Part shown: piece after piece, positions 16,334 to 26,445 of the stretch
How the letters are laid out: every line of letters starts with the position of its first letter
How positions within the stretch are numbered: position 1 is the stretch's first letter
DNA from: Staphylococcus edaphicus
GTDB lineage: Bacteria > Bacillota > Bacilli > Staphylococcales > Staphylococcaceae
Assembly: GCF_002614725.1 (NCBI RefSeq)
Contig: NZ_MRZN01000020.1
Span: forward strand, 1 to 45,957
DNA length: 45,957 bases
Direction of reading: 5' to 3'
The notes under the pieces: model-generated
The model's input: the letters and a program-made list of their open reading frames with translations, nothing else
Databases searched by the model: none
What the model was told of the DNA's origin: nothing
Translations under genes and position numbers: made by a program

Positions 16334-16849
16334 CTATGTTAATTTGGAGATAGTTTCTTTCAATAATGTTTCAATTTTAACTTGTTCATCTTCTAATGGA
16401 TTAAATTGAAATTGTTCTTCATTAATAAATACGGTCGGTATACCTTTAATGCCACGATCAAATATTTCTTCATTGATTGCTAGTGAACGTGCGTCAGCAT
16501 CTTTTTTAGGCGTTAAGTTAAATTCATGTGCCATTTTTTCTTCAATATCTGTAAAACTTGCTTTCCAATTTTCTTGTGTTTCATATAATTTTCGAATAAT
16601 TGCTAATGTTTCTTCAGGCTTATCATAATCTAAATGAATGTTCGCAACGGTTCCTTTTAACAAAGCTTGTTTTGTTTTATCAAAATGTTTAATTATGTGT
16701 TGCACTTGACCCGCTTCAATATAAGGTGTAAGTGTATTATCCACTGCCTTAAAATAGTTTTTACAATATGGACACGCAAAATTTATAAACGACTCAACTT
16801 TAATGGGCGCGTTAACTGAGCCAAATGATAGATGTTTCACTATTGTCAT
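16334..16849 (-). CDS. DsbA-family thiol-disulfide oxidoreductase, cytoplasmic
   Basis: 171 residues from the ATG at 16849, chosen because GGAGGG lies seven bases before it; an upstream in-frame GTG overlaps that site. The thioredoxin-fold active site CPYC is at residues 26-29 (FINFACPYCKNYF). A helical insertion follows, then the cis-proline region GIKGIPTVFINEEQF. There is no signal peptide or lipobox, so it should act in the cytoplasm, unlike classic DsbA. Close relatives in staphylococci are annotated as thioredoxin-domain or DsbA-family proteins. Partner unknown. Confidence 0.83.
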   Translation of the reverse strand: MTIVKHLSFGSVNAPIKVESFINFACPYCKNYFKAVDNTLTPYIEAGQVQHIIKHFDKTKQALLKGTVANIHLDYDKPEETLAIIRKLYETQENWKASFTDIEEKMAHEFNLTPKKDADARSLAINEEIFDRGIKGIPTVFINEEQFQFNPLEDEQVKIETLLKETISKLT

Positions 16850-17049
16850 AATATATCCCTCCACTTTGTCTATATTGCTATTGAAACATGACCCATGATG
16901 TATTGCACGTTTTTAGTCTTAGCATTTCACTACGAATTGGCCATCATTTGTTGCTATATTCTGTGATATTTATATATTTAATCAAAACACTATGTTATTA
17001 CATACTTAATGGTAAAATATAGACATAAATTATTTTAAGGGGGAATTAT

Positions 17050-18126
17050 ATGAATGATTCAGTGAAATTATTAAAATCATTAACAGCTGTTGACGGTATT
17101 GCTGGACATGAAATGGCGGTCAAATCATTAATGCTTGATTATTTAACTCCCGTGAGTGATGAGATTATCGAAGACAATCTTGGTGGTATTTTTGGTAAAA
17201 AATCAGCTACAAATGGCGATAAAACATTGATGGTTGCAGGTCATCTAGATGAAATTGGCTTTATCGTTACTAAAATAGATACTGATGGTTTCTTAAAATT
17301 CACACCCATAGGTGGTTGGTGGAACCAAGTGATGCTTTCACAGAAAGTAACAATCACAACAGATAAAGGGAAAAAAATCAGAGGTATTATCGGCTCAAAA
17401 CCACCTCATGTTCTGTCTCCTGAGGAACGCAAAAAGACTATTGATATCAAAGAAATGTTTATAGATATTGGTGTTAAAAGCAAAAAAGAAGCTGAACAGT
17501 TCGGCATCGAAATTGGCAATATGATTACACCTTATAGTGAATTTGAAACATTAGCTAACAATAAATACTTAACTGCTAAAGCATTTGATAATCGTTATGG
17601 TTGTGCCCTTGCAGTAGGTGTTTTACAAAATTTAAAAAATGAGTCTATCGCTGTAAATTTAGTATCTGGTGCAAATGTACAAGAAGAAGTTGGACTTCGT
17701 GGTGCTAAAGTAGCTGCAAATAAAATCAAACCTGACTTAGCGATTGCCGTTGATGTCGCAATTGCTTACGACACACCTGGTATGTCAGGACAAGTGAGTG
17801 ATACTGCGATTGGTAACGGGCCAGTTATCATAATTATGGATGCCTCTAATATCGGACATGTTGGTTTTACCAAACATATTAAAGAAATTGCTAAAAAACA
17901 TAATATCACGATCCAATTAGACACTACTGCTGGTGGTGGTACGGATGCAGGTAGCATTCATGTTGCTAATGAAGGGACACCTACTGTTTCTATTGGTGTT
18001 GCATTGCGTTACATGCATTCGAATGTCTCTGTATTACACACAGATGATTATAAAAATTCAGTTGCACTTGTAACAGAAATTGTGAAGTCATTAAATAATG
18101 ATATAATAGAACAAATTATCTGGTAA
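17050..18126 (+). CDS. M42-family metallopeptidase (glutamyl/deblocking aminopeptidase)
   Basis: 358 residues, normal for M42 (PepA/YsdC/FrvX group). Metal and catalytic residues are visible in AGHLDEIGF, AFDNRYGCALA, VQEEVGLRGA, VDVAIAYDTPG, and near the C-terminus YMHSNVSVLH. These are co-catalytic dimetal tetrahedral aminopeptidases, usually dodecameric, that trim peptides in the cytoplasm. Ribosome site AAGGGGG is just before the ATG. It is a single-gene unit with a strong terminator. Confidence 0.87.
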   Translation: MNDSVKLLKSLTAVDGIAGHEMAVKSLMLDYLTPVSDEIIEDNLGGIFGKKSATNGDKTLMVAGHLDEIGFIVTKIDTDGFLKFTPIGGWWNQVMLSQKVTITTDKGKKIRGIIGSKPPHVLSPEERKKTIDIKEMFIDIGVKSKKEAEQFGIEIGNMITPYSEFETLANNKYLTAKAFDNRYGCALAVGVLQNLKNESIAVNLVSGANVQEEVGLRGAKVAANKIKPDLAIAVDVAIAYDTPGMSGQVSDTAIGNGPVIIIMDASNIGHVGFTKHIKEIAKKHNITIQLDTTAGGGTDAGSIHVANEGTPTVSIGVALRYMHSNVSVLHTDDYKNSVALVTEIVKSLNNDIIEQIIW

Positions 18127-18150
18127 TATACAACATAATATATTCAAATT

Positions 18151-18196
18151 AAAATCCCCACAGAAACTGAATAAACTCAGTATCTGTGGGGATTTT
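18151..18196. terminator. Bidirectional terminator
   Basis: A perfect 14-bp stem AAAATCCCCACAGA (18151-18164) / TCTGTGGGGATTTT (18183-18196), with an inner ACTGA / TCAGT pairing, ends the M42 gene. It also faces the convergent SDR gene. Confidence 0.9.
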
Positions 18197-18234
18197 ATAA
18201 TAATTCATCCTATCTCATTTAACCTTACTTGCAA

Positions 18235-19056
18235 TTATTTTGTTGTATTTTTCCAACTATCATCACTTAACATTTCGCCAGGCCACGTATATGCCATAAC
18301 TCCGCCATCTATAGTAATCGTTTCACCTGTTATAAATGAACTATCATCGGAGGCAAGAAATGCTACAAGCTTTCCTATTTCTTCAGGTGTCCCTAATCTA
18401 CCTAATGGCGTAACCCATTTTTGATTCTCTCTGAATGCTTTGCCTGCTTCATCTTCAGACGTGCCAGTCAATTTATCCACTAATGGCGTTTCAATCGTCC
18501 CTGGTGAAATAGCATTTGCTCTAATATTTTCACGACCATATTCAATGGCAGTTGAACGCGTAAAATTAATCACGCCACCTTTTGCTGCATTATAACCTGA
18601 ACGATTTAAATCCGCAGCCAATCCAGAAAAAGATGCCGTGTTAATAATCGAACCGCCATTATCCATCATGAGTGGCAATAAAAATTTGGTCATTAAAAAT
18701 GTCCCTCTTAAGTCTACACCTAGAATTTTGTCAAAGACTTCAACTGGATATTCATGAATACGACCTGCTGCATTATCCACACCAGCGTTATTAAACAGTA
18801 TATCTATTTTTTCATATTTCTCTTGAACAGCTTGTGCAAAGCGCTCAACTGCATGCTCGTCAGATACATCGACAATATAACCAGAAGCTTGATGCCCTGA
18901 GCCATTTATTGCCTTAACAATGTCATGAACTTTTTCTGAAATATCTACTGCCAATACATGTGCACCTTCGTCGGCTAATACTTTTGCAGTTGCTGCACCT
19001 ATACCTGTACTTGCACCAGTCAAAATAGCTACTTTATTATTTAATCTTCCCATCAT
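18235..19056 (-). CDS. SDR-family oxidoreductase
   Basis: 273 residues, classical short-chain dehydrogenase. The NAD(P) motif TGASTGIG is near residue 14, NNAG follows at about 90, the catalytic pair sits in YNAAKGG, and a DGGVMAYTWPGE end closes the fold. An Asp after the second strand (AVDIS) suggests NAD preference. It resembles glucose-1-dehydrogenase-like SDRs, but no substrate can be named. It is divergent from the AbgT-family transporter with a 207-bp shared upstream region, so the two may act on related compounds (inference). AGGAG lies nine bases before the first ATG. Confidence 0.8.
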   Translation of the reverse strand: MMGRLNNKVAILTGASTGIGAATAKVLADEGAHVLAVDISEKVHDIVKAINGSGHQASGYIVDVSDEHAVERFAQAVQEKYEKIDILFNNAGVDNAAGRIHEYPVEVFDKILGVDLRGTFLMTKFLLPLMMDNGGSIINTASFSGLAADLNRSGYNAAKGGVINFTRSTAIEYGRENIRANAISPGTIETPLVDKLTGTSEDEAGKAFRENQKWVTPLGRLGTPEEIGKLVAFLASDDSSFITGETITIDGGVMAYTWPGEMLSDDSWKNTTK

Positions 19057-19188
19057 TTATCACTTCTCCTATTTAAATTAATTGAACGGCTTCATAATTC
19101 CATTTCTTTAATTACTTCCTTTTTTCAGCTTATTTAAAACTTTTAGACTTTTTGTTGTTAATATATCTCTACATTTAAAATACAATAT

Positions 19189-19203
19189 TATTTTCAGAAT
19201 ATT
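19189..19203. promoter_or_regulatory. CodY-like operator upstream of the AbgT-family gene
   Basis: TATTTTCAGAATATT matches the CodY box AATTTTCWGAAAATT at 13 of 15 positions. It lies about 60 bp before the transporter ATG, with a possible -10 TATACT between them. The same 15 bases recur before the histidine operon. This would place the transporter, and perhaps the divergent SDR, under nutritional repression; binding is inferred. Confidence 0.6.
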
Positions 19204-19263
19204 TGTTCAATTATAGGGGGTATTTTGTTATACTTTCGATAACTTAATTAGGAGGTAGGCAAT

Positions 19264-20802
19264 ATGATTTCAAATACCAAAGAAAAACAGTCACTTATAA
19301 ATAGATTTTTAAATATTGTAGAAAAAGTTGGAAATAGACTACCTGATCCTAGTATATTATTTTTCTTGATGTGTTTAGGTCTAGCGATTATAACTTGGGT
19401 TGTTTCACTGTTCCATATCACTGTTAAACACCCTGGTACCGGCGATACCATTGCCATTAAAAGTATTTTAAGTAAAGATGGCTTGATGATGATTTTAAAT
19501 GATGCCATCAAGAATTTTTCAGAGTTTCCCGCCCTGGGTCTTGTATTAGCTGTCATGCTCGGTGTGGGCGTAGCAGAAAAAACAGGGTACTTTGATAAAT
19601 TAATGGTGCAAGTTGTACATAAAGCACCTAAAAAATTTATCGTTCCAGTCATCATACTCATTGGTATAATAGGCAATGGCGCTGGAGACGCTGCACCTAT
19701 CGTATTACCACCACTAACAGCAATGGTGTTTATTAAGTTAGGTTATCACCCCATCGCAGGTTTAGCCATGGCATATGCTTCAGCCTTAGGTGGTTTTTCA
19801 GCAAATGTCATGATTGGTATGGCAGACGCATTGCTATATGCGTTTACTGAACCCGCAGCAAAAATTGTTTCTGACACTGTTCACGTTAATGTTGCCATGA
19901 ATTGGTACTTTATAGCGGCAAGCGTAGTTGTTTTATTACCATCCGTTTATTGGGTAACCATGCGCTTTGTTATTCCAAGACTAGGTAGCTACGATGACTC
20001 CAACTCTGATATTCATGTTGATGATGAGAATACCGGACTGACACGCGAAGAAAATCGAGCAGTATTTTGGGCAAATATCAGCTTTTTCATCATGATTGCA
20101 TTAGTTATCATATTAGCAATACCGCAAAATAGTTTTTTAAGAAATGCTAAAACAGGTAGCTTGCTCAATGATGCGCCTATTATTAATGGCGTTGGTCTAA
20201 TTATTCTCGTTCTGTTTTTAGTACCTGGCTTAGTCTATGGGATATTGATGAAAGAATTTAAAAATACTAAAGACCTAGGTAAAATGTTAGCAGATTCTAT
20301 GTCATCGATGGGATCATTTATCGTTATTGTATTTTTTGCTGCTCAGTTATTAGCGTTTTTAGAATGGAGCAATTTAGGCGTTATCGTTGCCGTTAAAGGA
20401 GCTGCACTATTACAAGGACAAAACGGTGTTATACTCATTTTAGGTATTATTTTATTAAGCGCAATTATCAATTTATTAATTGGTAGTGCATCTGCAAAAT
20501 GGGGTATTTTAGCACCTATTTTCATACCCATGCTCATGTTAGTAGGATTTCACCCTGCCTTTACACAAATGCTCTATCGAATTGGAGATTCGATCAGTAA
20601 TCCGATTACACCTATGATGCCATATCTACCACTGCTATTATCTTATGCACAAAAATACGATAATAACATGAAATTGGGCGCTCTATTATCTAGTTTAATG
20701 CCTTATACAATTATTTTAAGTATCATATGGCCTTTATTTATGATTATTTGGTATTTATTGGGTTGGCCTTTAGGTCCAGGTGGCCCCTTACAAATAAAAT
20801 AA
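19264..20802 (+). CDS. AbgT-family transporter
   Basis: 512 residues with about 9-12 membrane segments. The family words GNGAGDAAPIVLPPLTAMVF, ASALGGFSANVMIGMAD, SASAKWGILAPIFIPMLM and DSISNPITPMMPYLPLLL identify AbgT (p-aminobenzoyl-glutamate transporter / MtrF) proteins. These either import p-aminobenzoyl-glutamate or export antifolate-type compounds; the direction here is not evident. No abgA/abgB hydrolase genes adjoin it, although the nearby M42 aminopeptidase could act on glutamyl conjugates (speculative). AGGAGG precedes the ATG. Confidence 0.88.
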   Translation: MISNTKEKQSLINRFLNIVEKVGNRLPDPSILFFLMCLGLAIITWVVSLFHITVKHPGTGDTIAIKSILSKDGLMMILNDAIKNFSEFPALGLVLAVMLGVGVAEKTGYFDKLMVQVVHKAPKKFIVPVIILIGIIGNGAGDAAPIVLPPLTAMVFIKLGYHPIAGLAMAYASALGGFSANVMIGMADALLYAFTEPAAKIVSDTVHVNVAMNWYFIAASVVVLLPSVYWVTMRFVIPRLGSYDDSNSDIHVDDENTGLTREENRAVFWANISFFIMIALVIILAIPQNSFLRNAKTGSLLNDAPIINGVGLIILVLFLVPGLVYGILMKEFKNTKDLGKMLADSMSSMGSFIVIVFFAAQLLAFLEWSNLGVIVAVKGAALLQGQNGVILILGIILLSAIINLLIGSASAKWGILAPIFIPMLMLVGFHPAFTQMLYRIGDSISNPITPMMPYLPLLLSYAQKYDNNMKLGALLSSLMPYTIILSIIWPLFMIIWYLLGWPLGPGGPLQIK

Positions 20803-20814
20803 ATTTACTATCAT

Positions 20815-20858
20815 ACGTAACAATACAAGTGGCAAGATAACTGTATTGTTACGTTTTT
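20815..20858 (+). terminator. Rho-independent terminator
   Basis: A perfect 13-bp stem ACGTAACAATACA (20815-20827) / TGTATTGTTACGT (20842-20854) is followed by TTTTT. It closes the AbgT-family gene. Confidence 0.9.
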
Positions 20859-21019
20859 ATTTACTGTACTCCGAACAATTTAATTATTTATATTTTACAT
20901 TGAACAATATAAATAATTTAATCACAAATTTGGTTATTTGATGTAATATATAGTAAAGAAAAGGGTAAAGAAAAACAGAGTATCATTAATAGAACCTCAT
21001 TTCTACATAGGAGGCAAAC

Positions 21020-22546
21020 ATGGAACGTATAGGATTAATAGATATCGGTTCAAATACGATAAGATTAGTTATTTTTGAGTTTGATAAAAAAACAGGTCTA
21101 AATGAATTGCTAAATATCAAAACACCCGCAAGATTAAGCCAATATTTAACAAAAGATTTAGCGATGACGAATGATGGCATTGATGTACTAACAGAGACAT
21201 TACGTAGTTTCAAAACCGTAGCAGATAAATTTGCCGTGAATGAATTACATCCTATTGCTACAGCAGCTATTAGACAATCGTCAAATAGAGATAAGATTAT
21301 TGAAAATATTAAAAATGAACTTAATATAAAAATTAAATTAATACCTGAAGAAGATGAAGCATTTTATGGTTTTTATGCTATTACACATACTACGGATATC
21401 AAAGATGGTATTTCTGTCGATATAGGTGGTGGCTCTACAGAGGTAACATTGTTTAAAGACAAAAAATTAGTAGAAGCACACAGTTTTCCATTCGGGGTGG
21501 TTACATTACAGCGCAAGTTCTTTGATGACAAGTCGCATAATGATAAATCTGCAATTAAAGAGATGGAAAAGTTTTTATCTAAACAATTTGATCAACTTGC
21601 TTGGCTAAAAGATCAAGAAGTTGCTTTAGTTGGTATTGGCGGCTCGGCACGTAATGTTGCGCGTATCCATCAATCTGAGCATTCATATCCTATCGGTGGC
21701 GTTCATAATTATACAATGACTGCTGACAACATTGACGAAGTTTATACTATTATTAAAAAAAGTTCCCGTGATGAACTAAAAGATATCGATGGCTTAAGTA
21801 GGGATCGTGTAGACATTATTCTACCTGCTATATCCGTCTTTAAAGTGCTATTCAATAAAATAGATGCATCACAATTCACATTTTCACGTAAAGGTTTGCG
21901 TGAAGGTTATGCAATGAATGTCATTAGCGAGCGTCATCCAACTGAATTTAGAAAGGAAAATATCAGAAAGGACGCCCTCTTCCACTTAGCTAATGAATAT
22001 GGTATAGAAGCGTCTAACGCAAAGCAACGTGTTAAGTTAGCTCAATCTCTACTAGAACAACTCATCGATTTAGATAAAATTGAAGTTTCAGATAAAGAAA
22101 AAACGCTATTTGCAGAAGGTGCTTACCTGTATTACTTGGGTCGCTTTATTGATTCTGATTCCAGTTCACCACACACGTATTACATTATTGCTAACTCTAT
22201 GATTGACGGCTTCAAACATGAAGATCGTGTCAAATTAGCATTACTTGCAAGTTTTAAAAATAAATCACTGTTAAAATTCTTTAGCCATGAAACGAAGTGG
22301 TTACGCGGTAAAGAATTAGATAATGTTCAGTCACTTGGAGGCATCATAAAATTTGTTAATGCTTTGAACATATCTCATACAAGTTCAGTTGAATCAATCA
22401 ATCTAAAAGAAAAAGATGGCGCATACACATTATATGTAAATTATAATGGTGCTCCTATTGCTGAAGAATACCAGTCTCATCGTCAGAAAAAACATATCGA
22501 GAAAATTTTAAAAGAAAATCTTTCTATTATCTTTACAAAACCTTAA
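21020..22546 (+). CDS. ppx: Exopolyphosphatase (Ppx/GppA family)
   Basis: 508 residues, the long Ppx form. The actin-like ATPase fold shows MERIGLIDIGSNTIRLVIFE at the start and the second phosphate loop VDIGGGSTEVTLF near residue 137. A C-terminal HD-like helical domain follows from about 310. It hydrolyses terminal phosphates of polyphosphate, or possibly the pppGpp gamma phosphate. It lies 67 nt before ppk1 on the same strand, which supports polyphosphate as substrate. Ribosome site AGGAGG. Confidence 0.88.
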   Translation: MERIGLIDIGSNTIRLVIFEFDKKTGLNELLNIKTPARLSQYLTKDLAMTNDGIDVLTETLRSFKTVADKFAVNELHPIATAAIRQSSNRDKIIENIKNELNIKIKLIPEEDEAFYGFYAITHTTDIKDGISVDIGGGSTEVTLFKDKKLVEAHSFPFGVVTLQRKFFDDKSHNDKSAIKEMEKFLSKQFDQLAWLKDQEVALVGIGGSARNVARIHQSEHSYPIGGVHNYTMTADNIDEVYTIIKKSSRDELKDIDGLSRDRVDIILPAISVFKVLFNKIDASQFTFSRKGLREGYAMNVISERHPTEFRKENIRKDALFHLANEYGIEASNAKQRVKLAQSLLEQLIDLDKIEVSDKEKTLFAEGAYLYYLGRFIDSDSSSPHTYYIIANSMIDGFKHEDRVKLALLASFKNKSLLKFFSHETKWLRGKELDNVQSLGGIIKFVNALNISHTSSVESINLKEKDGAYTLYVNYNGAPIAEEYQSHRQKKHIEKILKENLSIIFTKP

Positions 22547-22613
22547 AATTCATATGTTACGTTATATGTAGCACAATATGTATTTTAGACTACAACGAGG
22601 TGTATAAAGCGCT

Positions 22614-24773
22614 ATGCATAGAAATTTGGGAGATAAAGACTTGAATTTACCACAGTATTATAATAATAGAGAGCTAAGTTGGTTAGATTTTAATTATCGC
22701 GTATTACAAGACGCACAGGATAAGAATAACCCACTATTAGAACAACTTAACTTTATCTCTATATTTAGCTCGAATTTAGATGAGTTCTTTATGGTTCGCG
22801 TAGCGGGCTTACAAGATCAAGTGAAAATGGGATACGATAAACCTGAAAACAAGGCCCAATTAACACCTAAGCAACAACTTGACCAAATTAAGATAAAGAA
22901 TAAAGACATTGTTGATTTACAATATAAACGTTATAACGAATTAATAGATGATTTAAAACAATATCAAGTAGAAATCATAAAACCAGAACAACTGCCTGAT
23001 GATTTATTACCACAACTTGAATCTGAATTTAAATCTGGGATTTTACCTACTTTAACACCGTTGGGTATCGATGCTTATCATCCTTTTCCGAAATTAAATA
23101 ATAAGAGCTTAAATATTTTTGTGGATATTGATACTGAAGATGATATTAATTCTGCTATCGTTCAAATACCTTCACTTATATCCCGCTTTTATTCATTTAA
23201 TAAAGGTGATAAGCAATATATCATTATGATTGAAGACATCATTACCTACTTCATCAGTGATTTATTTACAGGCTATACCGTATTAAACACATTTACATTT
23301 AGAATTACACGTAATGCTGATTTATCCATTCATGAAGACGGTGCAGAAGATTTATTAATAGAGATTGAGCGTTTCTTAAAAGAACGTAAACGTGGTACAG
23401 CAGTACGTTTGGAAGTAGATGGAAGACAAGCAACACATGAAGATATTGTATGGATTATCAATCAATTAGATGTTCACGATAATGATGTTTATTTCTTAGA
23501 TGGACCACTTGATTTGACAATGCTTTCAGATTTAGTTGAACACCTATCTAACAAGCTGAAATATTTAAAATATAACAAATACGTACCACAAATACCTCAA
23601 TCTTTAGGTAATAATAATATTTTTGACTTATCTTTAAAAAGAGATATCTTCTTCCACCATCCATACGAATCATTTGAACCGATTGTTGATTTTATACGAG
23701 AAGCGTCGGAAGATCCTAACACCATTGCAATCAAACAAACACTTTATCGTGTGAGCAAAGATTCACCTATTATTAACAGCTTAAAAAATGCTGCTGAAAA
23801 TGGTAAGCAAGTCACTGTGCTTGTTGAATTGAAAGCACGTTTTGATGAGGAAAACAATGTACATTGGGCAAGAATGTTAGAAGATGCAGGTTGTCATGTT
23901 ATTTATGGTATGACACATTTAAAAACACACAGTAAAATTGCGCTCGTTGTTAAACGTATTAATCAACAGTTAACCTCGTTTATTCATTTAGGTACTGGGA
24001 ACTATAATGATAAGACAGCAAATATATATACTGATATGGGATTAATTACCACAAACGCTGATATTGCAGAAGATGCAATCAATTTCTTTAATTATTTAAG
24101 TGGCTATTCGGTAAAACCAGTCTACAACAAATTGATTGTAGCACCTTTTGATATTCGAGATGTCTTCTTAGCACGAATTGATAATGAGATTAAATCACAC
24201 CGTGATAACGGTAATGGTAAAATCATTATGAAAATGAATTCCTTAACAGATAAAGATATCATTCTTAAGTTGTTTGAAGCATCTTGTGCAGGCGTAAAAG
24301 TCCAATTGATTATTCGTGGTATTTGTTGCCTTAAACCAGGTGTTCCAGGTATAAGTGAAAACATAGAAGTCGTTAGTATCGTTGGAAGATTTCTTGAACA
24401 TTCACGAATCTATTATTTCCACAATAACGGGGATGATATCATATACCTTTCTTCTGCTGATGCGATGACAAGAAACATGATTAAACGCGTAGAAATTTTA
24501 TTCCCTGTCGAAGATAAAGAGATTGCTAAACGTTTATTAGATTATATGAACTTACAACTTTCAGATAACCAAAAAGGTCGTTACCAAGACCAATTTGGCC
24601 AATATCATTACATCAAAAACAATTTGTCGCCATTAAATTCTCAAGCCTTTCTAATGAAAGAAGCAATGAATTATGGACAACAATTAAAAGAAGATAATGC
24701 AAAACCCCAAGTTATGTCAGTCAATGAACGCAAAGGTTGGTTCTCTAAGTTTCGTAAACAATTTAAAAAGTAA
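22614..24773 (+). CDS. ppk1: Polyphosphate kinase 1
   Basis: 719 residues, full length for PPK1. The N-terminal domain begins [18 protein letters not shown], and [12 protein letters not shown] follows. The two conserved histidines of the PLD-like catalytic domains are H439 ([13 protein letters not shown]), the expected phospho-enzyme residue, and H596 ([14 protein letters not shown]). It reversibly builds polyphosphate from ATP at the membrane or in the cytoplasm. The ATG is 11 nt after GAGGTG, a slightly long spacing; no better start was seen. It forms an operon with ppx. Confidence 0.92.
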   Translation: MHRNLGDKDLNLPQYYNNRELSWLDFNYRVLQDAQDKNNPLLEQLNFISIFSSNLDEFFMVRVAGLQDQVKMGYDKPENKAQLTPKQQLDQIKIKNKDIVDLQYKRYNELIDDLKQYQVEIIKPEQLPDDLLPQLESEFKSGILPTLTPLGIDAYHPFPKLNNKSLNIFVDIDTEDDINSAIVQIPSLISRFYSFNKGDKQYIIMIEDIITYFISDLFTGYTVLNTFTFRITRNADLSIHEDGAEDLLIEIERFLKERKRGTAVRLEVDGRQATHEDIVWIINQLDVHDNDVYFLDGPLDLTMLSDLVEHLSNKLKYLKYNKYVPQIPQSLGNNNIFDLSLKRDIFFHHPYESFEPIVDFIREASEDPNTIAIKQTLYRVSKDSPIINSLKNAAENGKQVTVLVELKARFDEENNVHWARMLEDAGCHVIYGMTHLKTHSKIALVVKRINQQLTSFIHLGTGNYNDKTANIYTDMGLITTNADIAEDAINFFNYLSGYSVKPVYNKLIVAPFDIRDVFLARIDNEIKSHRDNGNGKIIMKMNSLTDKDIILKLFEASCAGVKVQLIIRGICCLKPGVPGISENIEVVSIVGRFLEHSRIYYFHNNGDDIIYLSSADAMTRNMIKRVEILFPVEDKEIAKRLLDYMNLQLSDNQKGRYQDQFGQYHYIKNNLSPLNSQAFLMKEAMNYGQQLKEDNAKPQVMSVNERKGWFSKFRKQFKK

Positions 24774-24792
24774 CTTATACTAGGCCATATGG

Positions 24793-24827
24793 ACTGTTAC
24801 ACGTCAAAAAACGTGTAACAGTTTTTT
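24793..24827 (+). terminator. Rho-independent terminator of ppx-ppk1
   Basis: A perfect 12-bp stem ACTGTTACACGT (24793-24804) / ACGTGTAACAGT (24811-24822) with loop CAAAAA is followed by a run of T. Confidence 0.92.
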
Positions 24828-24975
24828 GTTTATATTTATTTCATTTTAATGTTCATGTGCAATGATAGCATGAATAAGAGAGCTAATTTACTCGAATATA
24901 CCCTTCTTTGATATAATTGAGGTAGATATTAATTATAATTTTGAACTTTTATACGAACAAAATGGAGGTATCAAT

Positions 24976-26277
24976 ATGACATCCTTATCCACGCTTAAAC
25001 AAAATTTTCCATTAATAGATCATATGCAACATTATCAGCCCATTTTTTGGGAAAATCCAAATTTCCATAAATCATCTACATTTCCCTTTTCTTTAAAGGA
25101 TATAGAGGATGCTGCTCAACGACTCGTGCGATTTAGTAATTATATTAGAACTGTATTTCCAGAAACGGAAAACAATCATGGACTCATCGAATCACCTTTA
25201 AAACACATTCCTTTCATGCAGAATGCATTAACAAAGTCAGAACCATTCACGCCAGCGGGTAAATTATGGTTAAAATGTGACAGCCATCTTGCTATATCTG
25301 GATCGATAAAAGCACGTGGTGGTATTTATGAAGTGCTTAAATTAGCTGAAACGATAGCTATTCAGAGCGGTTATTTAAGAGAAACAGATGATTACAGTGT
25401 ACTTGCTGAACGCAAATATCAAGTGCTATTTAATCAATATCATGTTGCCGTTGGGTCAACTGGAAATTTAGGATTAAGTATTGGTATCATGAGCGCAAAG
25501 CTAGGCTTTAAAGTGACGGTTCACATGTCGACGGATGCCCGTCAATGGAAGAAAGATCTTTTAAGAGAACGTGGTGTGAACGTTATTGAACATGAATCTG
25601 ATTATCAATACGCAGTTGCAGAAGGTAGAAAACATGCTCAAAATGATCCTAGGTGTCATTTTGTAGATGATGAGGGTTCCTCTGATTTATTTTTAGGGTA
25701 TACCGTTGCCGCTTTAAGATTAAAATCTCAACTTGCAGCTGAGGCTATACAAGTAGATGCCGAACACCCTCTATTTGTCTACTTACCTTGTGGCGTGGGT
25801 GGTGGCCCTGGCGGTGTTGCATTTGGTCTGAATCAAGTATTCGGAGAACATGTTTATTGCATATTTACTGAACCAACACATGCACCTTGTATGTTATTAG
25901 GTATGATGACTCAATTACATGACCAAATTTCGGTTAAAGATATTGGCATTGATGGACGCACCGATGCAGATGGTTTAGCAGTTGCTCGCCCTTCTCGATT
26001 AGTTGGGCAAATTATGAATACGCTATTATATGGTGTACAGACCGTATCAGATAATCAAATGTATCATTATCTATATCTATTAAGTGACAAAGAACATATA
26101 TTTATTGAACCTTCAGCTGCATCAGGATTTGCAGGTATTAAATCCGCTATTGCGTTAGCCAAACAGCAAGGTATTCCTTTAAATCATGCTAACCATATTG
26201 TATGGGCAACTGGAGGCAATATGGTGCCCAAAGATGAAATGTTAAAATATGTTAACTATGGTAAAACAAATTTATAA
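24976..26277 (+). CDS. dsdA: D-serine ammonia-lyase (D-serine dehydratase)
   Basis: 433 residues, close to the 440 or so typical of DsdA. The PLP lysine is K112 in [14 protein letters not shown], a DsdA signature. [16 protein letters not shown] and the glycine-rich phosphate loop CGVGGGPGG follow. It converts D-serine to pyruvate and ammonia, detoxifying D-serine and using it as a carbon source. No dsdC regulator or dsdX permease is adjacent; the gene stands alone with its own terminator. A TATAAT lies about 65 bp upstream, with a weak -35. Confidence 0.93.
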   Translation: MTSLSTLKQNFPLIDHMQHYQPIFWENPNFHKSSTFPFSLKDIEDAAQRLVRFSNYIRTVFPETENNHGLIESPLKHIPFMQNALTKSEPFTPAGKLWLKCDSHLAISGSIKARGGIYEVLKLAETIAIQSGYLRETDDYSVLAERKYQVLFNQYHVAVGSTGNLGLSIGIMSAKLGFKVTVHMSTDARQWKKDLLRERGVNVIEHESDYQYAVAEGRKHAQNDPRCHFVDDEGSSDLFLGYTVAALRLKSQLAAEAIQVDAEHPLFVYLPCGVGGGPGGVAFGLNQVFGEHVYCIFTEPTHAPCMLLGMMTQLHDQISVKDIGIDGRTDADGLAVARPSRLVGQIMNTLLYGVQTVSDNQMYHYLYLLSDKEHIFIEPSAASGFAGIKSAIALAKQQGIPLNHANHIVWATGGNMVPKDEMLKYVNYGKTNL

Positions 26278-26282
26278 AAAGC

Positions 26283-26314
26283 ATGCCCTTACACATTATG
26301 AAGTGCAAGGGCAT
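26283..26314 (+). terminator. Hairpin terminator of dsdA
   Basis: ATGCCCTT (26283-26290) pairs with AAGGGCAT (26307-26314), extended by CAC / GTG after one mismatch. The following T tract is short. Confidence 0.7.
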
Positions 26315-26335
26315 TATTTATACGACGACACAAAA

Positions 26336-26381
26336 TATTTTCAGAATATTTATTGAATTCTAAAAATAACTGTGTTAAAGT
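26336..26381 (+). promoter_or_regulatory. Histidine operon promoter with CodY-like box
   Basis: A CodY-like box TATTTTCAGAATATT (26336-26350) abuts a -35 TTGAAT (26353-26358), then a 17-nt spacer and -10 TAAAGT (26376-26381). The hisZ ATG is 65 bp further on. The box has 13 of 15 matches to the consensus and is identical to the one before the AbgT gene. No T-box or attenuator-like leader was seen in the short leader. Confidence 0.7.
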
Positions 26382-26445
26382 ATTCTTTATCAATTCACTT
26401 TAGTTCGGTAGAGAAACAAAGCGAAATGCGAAGGATGGTTTTAAT

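Noticed and set aside
4916..20950. Similar strings AAATTTGGTTATT near 4920 and 20930, upstream of opuCA and ppx
   Set aside because: Only about 20 of 25 bases agree, they sit differently relative to the genes and no consistent -10 follows; probably chance in AT-rich DNA.
26382..26445. T-box or histidine attenuator ahead of the his operon
   Set aside because: The leader is only about 60 nt with no His-codon run, T-box motif or terminator hairpin.
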